From Bacteriovoracia bacterium (GTDB lineage Bacteria; Bdellovibrionota; Bacteriovoracia; Bacteriovoracales; Bacteriovoracaceae), in assembly GCA_030431635.1 (NCBI GenBank), contig JAUIIL010000004.1:186001-250000 (forward strand): DNA of 64,000 nt, written 5' to 3'. The position numbers and the translations under genes were made by a program. The notes beneath the pieces were generated by a model. The model was not told the origin of the DNA, searched no databases, and was given only the letters and a program-made list of their open reading frames with translations. Positions 62,278 to 64,000 of the stretch are shown piece by piece. The number at the start of each line of letters is the position of its first letter. Position 1 is the first letter of the stretch.

Positions 62278-62994
62278 ATGAGAGAGTTTGACGAAAGTCT
62301 CTATTTTCAAACATTACAGGAAAAAAACTACGATCTGATCGTATGCGATGAAGTGGGCAGAGGACCTATCGCTGGCCCTGTCGTTGCAGCTAGTATTCTT
62401 ATTCCTTCTAAATTTCTCACTGACAAATTATTAAGTGAATTAAGAGAGCTGGGAGTTAAAGACTCAAAAAAACTTTCAGAGAAGAAGAGACAGCAAATCC
62501 TTGCTGCCATTGGGTTCACAATTGAAAAACTCAATAGCTCTGAGGTTCTATTAGCTGAAATATCGGAGCATAAGATTTATATAAAAATAGAAGAGAAGTC
62601 TCCTAAGCAGATTGATGAGAGCAATATTTTAAGAGCATCTCTCAATTGCATGAAAGAAGGGGCCCTTTGCTTATCAAAATCTTGTGGAACAAAGAAGGGA
62701 ATTATTCTTATTGATGGTAATCAAAAGTTTAGTTGGCCTGATAGTTCGATGGGAGTTGTTTCTCTTATTAAAGGAGACTCAAAATCTCTTTGTATTGCCC
62801 TGGCTTCTATTATTGCAAAAGAATTTAGAGATCGGGTGATGAAGGAGATGGATAAAAAATTTCCAGGCTATGGGTTAAAAAATAATGCAGGATATCCTAC
62901 AAAAGAGCATAAAGAAGCAGTCAAAGAACTCGGAGTTTTACCCATCCACCGCAAAAGTTTTAAAGGCGTCAAAGAATTTGTCCAAAATCTCTAA
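62278..62994 (+). CDS. rnhB: Ribonuclease HII
   Basis: RNase HII removes ribonucleotides and RNA primers from DNA. I start at ATG 62278; the GTG at 62239 lies upstream of the rplS terminator, which would then be coding (KKAPLWEPF), and has no Shine-Dalgarno. The 238-residue protein has CDEVGRGPIAGPVVAA (~20-35, catalytic Asp-Glu), VKDSKKLSEKKR, ILIDGNQKF and KGDSKSLCIALASIIAKEFRD, with all four acidic residues. It continues into the YraN-like gene. Confidence 0.94.
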   Translation: MREFDESLYFQTLQEKNYDLIVCDEVGRGPIAGPVVAASILIPSKFLTDKLLSELRELGVKDSKKLSEKKRQQILAAIGFTIEKLNSSEVLLAEISEHKIYIKIEEKSPKQIDESNILRASLNCMKEGALCLSKSCGTKKGIILIDGNQKFSWPDSSMGVVSLIKGDSKSLCIALASIIAKEFRDRVMKEMDKKFPGYGLKNNAGYPTKEHKEAVKELGVLPIHRKSFKGVKEFVQNL

Positions 62995-63313
62995 AGGAGA
63001 TGTTTCTGAATCTCAGGTAAGTTTATGGTTCCACCAAGAAGGGGTTGGAGTCCTTGTTTCCTCACTAGTACTTCGTTCCCGCGGTTGTGGGCAAGTCGAT
63101 GTGGCCAGAATCATCCAAAAAGATAAAAAGTTGAGAATTCAAGTCGGAGAAGTGAAGTCTTCAGTTATTGGGAAAAATTGTGTTAAAATAAACCAAAGAA
63201 AAAGGTTATTAAGAAGCCTTGAGTTGTTAGCACAGATTTTTAGTCTAGAGTGTGAGCTGAAAGTGATTAACTCTTCAAAAAGGAAGAAATCAGATGTTAA
63301 GAAAGAGTGTTAA
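62978..63313 (+). CDS. yraN: YraN-like (UPF0102) protein, probable TTG start
   Basis: YraN proteins have a nuclease-like fold and follow rnhB in many genomes. The start is set at a TTG (62978), which overlaps the rnhB end and leaves the opening SKGDVSESQVSLWFHQEGVGVL, the place where family members have GxxGE..A..L. A longer ATG start at 62885 would overlap rnhB by 110 bases. The core is GCGQVDVARI and QVGEVKSS, matching the GEIDL and vFVEVK motifs in weakened form. The acidic residues needed for a nuclease are kept. Length 111 residues. Confidence 0.7.
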   Translation: MSKISKGDVSESQVSLWFHQEGVGVLVSSLVLRSRGCGQVDVARIIQKDKKLRIQVGEVKSSVIGKNCVKINQRKRLLRSLELLAQIFSLECELKVINSSKRKKSDVKKEC

Positions 63314-63806
63314 AATTTTTATATTGTTTACGTTCATTTTTTCAAGTTCTGCTTTTTATAATCAGGCCCAAGCCCAAATGAATCCTAAGTTGAAAGCATT
63401 TCTTATTTGTTCTGGGTATGGTGCCGCCTTAGGTGGTTTATTAGGGGTGGCTTCGCTTGCTTTTGATGCAAAGGAGAGGGCAGTAGCTCAGGGAGCTTCC
63501 TTAGGTTTATATGCTGGGATTATATTTGGAATCTATGTCATTAATTCTTATGGGAAAGGGCAACCTCCAGAGCCAGGGACATATCAAGATGGGGTGACGC
63601 CTTATCAAGGAGATAATATTCCTCCTCCAGATGATCCATATAGTGACGAATCTGCTGGAGGCGGTGGGCTTTTTGACGAACCAGGGCCAGGGGGCGGTTT
63701 TAGAATCCAAAGCATTAATCACAATGAGGATTTTTCTCAGTTTGAAACCAAGTCTCATCCAAACTCTATTCCTTTATACTTAGAGCTGGCCAGATTTAGT
63801 TTTTAA
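63294..63806 (+). CDS. Exported membrane protein with Pro/Gly-rich tail, unknown function
   Basis: The 170-residue product has a signal peptide (MLRKSVKIFILFTFIFSSSAFYNQAQA), two hydrophobic segments (~35-80: AFLICSGYGAALGGLLGVASLAF, GLYAGIIFGIYVIN) and a Pro/Gly/Asp-rich tail (~85-145: EPGTYQDGVTPYQGDN, ESAGGGGLFDEPGPGGGF) that should be disordered. The end reads PLYLELARFSF. It overlaps the YraN-like gene by 20 bases, on the same strand and in a different frame. No family is recognised. Confidence 0.75.
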   Translation: MLRKSVKIFILFTFIFSSSAFYNQAQAQMNPKLKAFLICSGYGAALGGLLGVASLAFDAKERAVAQGASLGLYAGIIFGIYVINSYGKGQPPEPGTYQDGVTPYQGDNIPPPDDPYSDESAGGGGLFDEPGPGGGFRIQSINHNEDFSQFETKSHPNSIPLYLELARFSF

Positions 63807-63813
63807 GAGACAA

Positions 63814-64000
63814 CTAGTTCTCAAAAGTTCGTTTTCTGTTACCAAAAACAGTGTTGAGGTGAGATGTTTGATCATTATTCATGTCAAAGTCATCTTCGTA
63901 AAGCTCGTAGGCATCTAAATTGAAAAGTTTGAAAACTTTTTTGAATTCATCGTTCACATTAGAGAGGTTTAGACCATTTCCACCTTTAGACTTATGAATG
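63814..64000 (-). CDS. C-terminal part of an unidentified protein, cut by window edge
   Basis: An open frame on the minus strand enters from the right edge and ends at a TAG at 63814-63816, giving ~62 residues: a charged region (VNDEFKKVFKLFNLDAYELYEDDFD) and a basic end (NRKRTFEN). It converges on the gene that ends at 63806, with only 7 bases between. The fragment is too short to identify. Confidence 0.5.
   Translation of the reverse strand, partial: IHKSKGGNGLNLSNVNDEFKKVFKLFNLDAYELYEDDFDMNNDQTSHLNTVFGNRKRTFEN

Noticed and set aside
1-64000. CRISPR arrays, IS elements, rRNA or tRNA genes
   Set aside because: Read on both strands, no spaced direct repeats, transposase genes with terminal repeats or RNA-gene signatures were seen.

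Overview
The window is about 64 kb of AT-rich bacterial chromosome that suggests a predatory bacterium of the Bacteriovoracaceae (Halobacteriovorax/Bacteriovorax, phylum Bdellovibrionota). The reasons are: a TIGR02147-family protein (a family best known from Bdellovibrio-type and Fibrobacter genomes), a secreted protein with an SGGGNGGD start, a very high share of signal-peptide and lipoprotein genes of unknown function, and core gene orders typical of former Deltaproteobacteria. This placement is an inference. I saw no tRNA, rRNA, CRISPR array, insertion sequence or prophage.

Layout. 1-3.4 kb: an osmoprotectant-type ABC transporter (ATPase plus a fused binding-protein/permease), a partial outer-membrane DUF481 gene and a stand-alone, divergent rpsD with a structured leader. 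3.7-9.7 kb: a riboflavin operon ribD-ribE-ribBA-ribH ending in a secreted HExxH protein whose signal peptide is recovered only if translation starts at an AUA codon. 9.7-13.4 kb: a subtilase with a large insert, a tyrosine-recombinase-like protein that has lost key catalytic residues, and a secreted protein. 13.5-20.1 kb: rnc-era-der, then (past two outer-membrane genes on the other strand) yfgM-like and bamB, an order like enterobacterial yfgM-bamB-der but rearranged. 20.1-26.5 kb: chromate transporter, EVE protein, OmpV-like protein and a cluster of lipoproteins including two paralogues. 26.6-30.6 kb: a tiny basic peptide gene and B12-dependent ribonucleotide reductase nrdJ behind two NrdR-like boxes. 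30.6-35 kb: clpP paralogue, small barrel proteins, thioesterase.

35-53.3 kb is the accessory heart of the window: an 1806-residue cysteine-rich lipoprotein, its coiled-coil neighbour, an 1151-residue membrane protein, a cysteine-containing duplicated-repeat protein, a secreted JAMM-like protein and a tandem pair of paralogous membrane proteins. Only dus in this stretch is a housekeeping gene.

53.3-63.3 kb is the ffh-rpsP-khpA-rimM-trmD-(SPOUT methyltransferase)-rplS-rnhB-yraN translation cluster. Four lineage-specific genes are inserted in it: two secreted proteins between rimM and trmD, and a TIGR02147 gene overlapping a secreted-protein gene between trmD and the methyltransferase. The Shine-Dalgarno of the TIGR02147 gene lies inside a perfect 10-bp inverted repeat, and the rnhB start lies directly on the T-tract of the rplS terminator. 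The window closes with a Pro/Gly-rich membrane protein and a partial gene on the minus strand.
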